12,491 nt of DNA from Candidatus Borrarchaeota archaeon (GTDB lineage Archaea; Asgardarchaeota; Sifarchaeia; Borrarchaeales; Borrarchaeaceae), in assembly GCA_016840645.1 (NCBI GenBank), contig JAEORY010000069.1, forward strand, positions 1 to 12,491, written 5' to 3'. The translations under genes were made by a program, and so were the position numbers. The notes beneath the pieces were generated by a model. The model did not search any database and had not been told where the DNA came from. It saw only the letters and a program-made list of their open reading frames with translations. This document shows, piece by piece, positions 11,864 to 12,491 of the stretch; position 1 is the stretch's first letter; the number at the start of each line of letters is the position of its first letter.

Positions 11864-12491
11864 ATGTCTCAGAACAAGATGCATATAGATGAAGTAGATA
11901 TTAACCCTGAGCTTATCAAGGACCTACTGCAAGAGCAATTTCCTGAGTGGGAAAATCACCCCCTACAACTCATGCATCCTGAAGGAACCGATAACGCTAT
12001 GTATCGGCTTGGAAACGATAAGCTTATCCGTCTTCCAAGAACAGAAGGTTCATCGTTAAACATCGAAAAAGAACTGACTTGGCTTCCTAAACTGGGACCG
12101 AAGCTTCCTATTTCAATCCCGAGCATTATTGGCAAAGGTATGGCGAATAAAAACTATCCTTTCCCATGGCTTATCTGCGAGTGGCTGGAAGGGTCAAACC
12201 CTGACCAAGAAGGTATGATAGATGAACAAAAAGCAGCCACGGATTTAGCCTTCTTTGTGAAAGCTATGCAACAGGTTCCAACTGTAGAGGGTCCAAACTG
12301 CAGTCGCGGGCAACCGCTGAACACGCGTGAAAAAGAAGTCTTACAATCGATACCTCTGCTAAAAGAACTCTACGATACAAACCTACTGAAAGAGTTATGG
12401 GAGTCAGCTTCAAGTGCCCCTCACTGGAAAAGGGATCCAGTTTGGATTCATGGTGACCTACATGCAGGAAACCTACTTGCAATGGAGAAAA
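11864..12491 (+). CDS. Aminoglycoside phosphotransferase (APH) family kinase, 3'-truncated by window edge
   Basis: The open frame continues to the window end with no stop (209 codons visible of a usual ~290-300). It starts directly after the previous stop. The N-lobe contains EGTDNAMYRLGNDKLIRLPR, the nucleotide-binding strand-turn-strand of this kinase fold, and KELTWLPKLGPKLPISIPSI. The hinge region PFPWLICEWLEG follows, then the catalytic loop WIHGDLHAGNLL (from residue 194) with catalytic Asp198 and metal-binding Asn203. The DFG-like second metal site lies beyond the window. The family phosphorylates aminoglycosides, and its broader members phosphorylate macrolides, sugars or amines. Pairing with a GNAT enzyme suits drug or metabolite modification, but the substrate is not readable here. 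Confidence 0.9.
   Translation, partial: MSQNKMHIDEVDINPELIKDLLQEQFPEWENHPLQLMHPEGTDNAMYRLGNDKLIRLPRTEGSSLNIEKELTWLPKLGPKLPISIPSIIGKGMANKNYPFPWLICEWLEGSNPDQEGMIDEQKAATDLAFFVKAMQQVPTVEGPNCSRGQPLNTREKEVLQSIPLLKELYDTNLLKELWESASSAPHWKRDPVWIHGDLHAGNLLAMEK

Noticed and set aside
12264..12482. Leftward 72-codon open frame
   Set aside because: It lies entirely opposite the APH-family gene, whose catalytic motif is intact. It is a shadow frame with no recognisable content.

Overview
The window looks like an integrated mobile element in an AT-rich bacterial genome, made of prophage or phage-satellite and ICE-like modules and flanked on the right by accessory metabolic or resistance-type genes. No rRNA, tRNA or housekeeping gene is visible, so the host cannot be fixed. 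The base composition, the Legionella/Chlamydiae-like style of the GrpB-acetyltransferase fusion, and the Redbeta/YqaJ pair suggest a Gram-negative, possibly host-associated lineage (gammaproteobacterial or chlamydial). That placement is inference.

Left module (1-2049): the C-terminal catalytic half of a tyrosine recombinase, cut by the window edge, overlaps by 8 nt a 483-residue protein whose C-terminal region resembles a recombinase fold without its catalytic residues. Replication module (2193-4905): an AlpA/excisionase-like DNA-binding protein, a 44-residue protein, and a 720-residue AAA-type replicative ATPase form a tight operon. It ends at a perfect 26-bp inverted repeat built from GTGAGTTTC units, a candidate origin or replication control site. 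A short block (4906-6244) follows with two conserved phage/ICE-type small proteins (one a Cys/His 'HGG' protein) and two small tandem paralogues.

Immunity and recombination module (6248-9374): a leftward operon of a Cro/YdaS-type repressor and a BRO/DinD-type antirepressor diverges from a rightward operon of Redbeta-family annealing protein and YqaJ/lambda-type exonuclease. The shared intergenic region holds a near-consensus promoter overlapped by repeated TGTAYARTG operator-like sequences. A second XRE repressor points left and diverges, across a palindrome, from the next module.

Right module (9499-10800): an unfamiliar glycine-loop (RAMP-like) protein, an extraordinary tract of 13 consecutive GG-starting pentamers, an HNH endonuclease starting right after that tract, and a small membrane protein with an internal repeat. 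This is the part most likely to hold something undescribed. The final segment (10883-12491) carries a GrpB-GNAT fusion and, directly abutting it, an aminoglycoside-phosphotransferase-family kinase whose ribosome-binding site lies inside a perfect 10-bp hairpin. The kinase is cut by the right edge. No capsid, portal, tail or large terminase genes are present in the window, which favours a phage satellite, ICE or decayed prophage over a complete phage.
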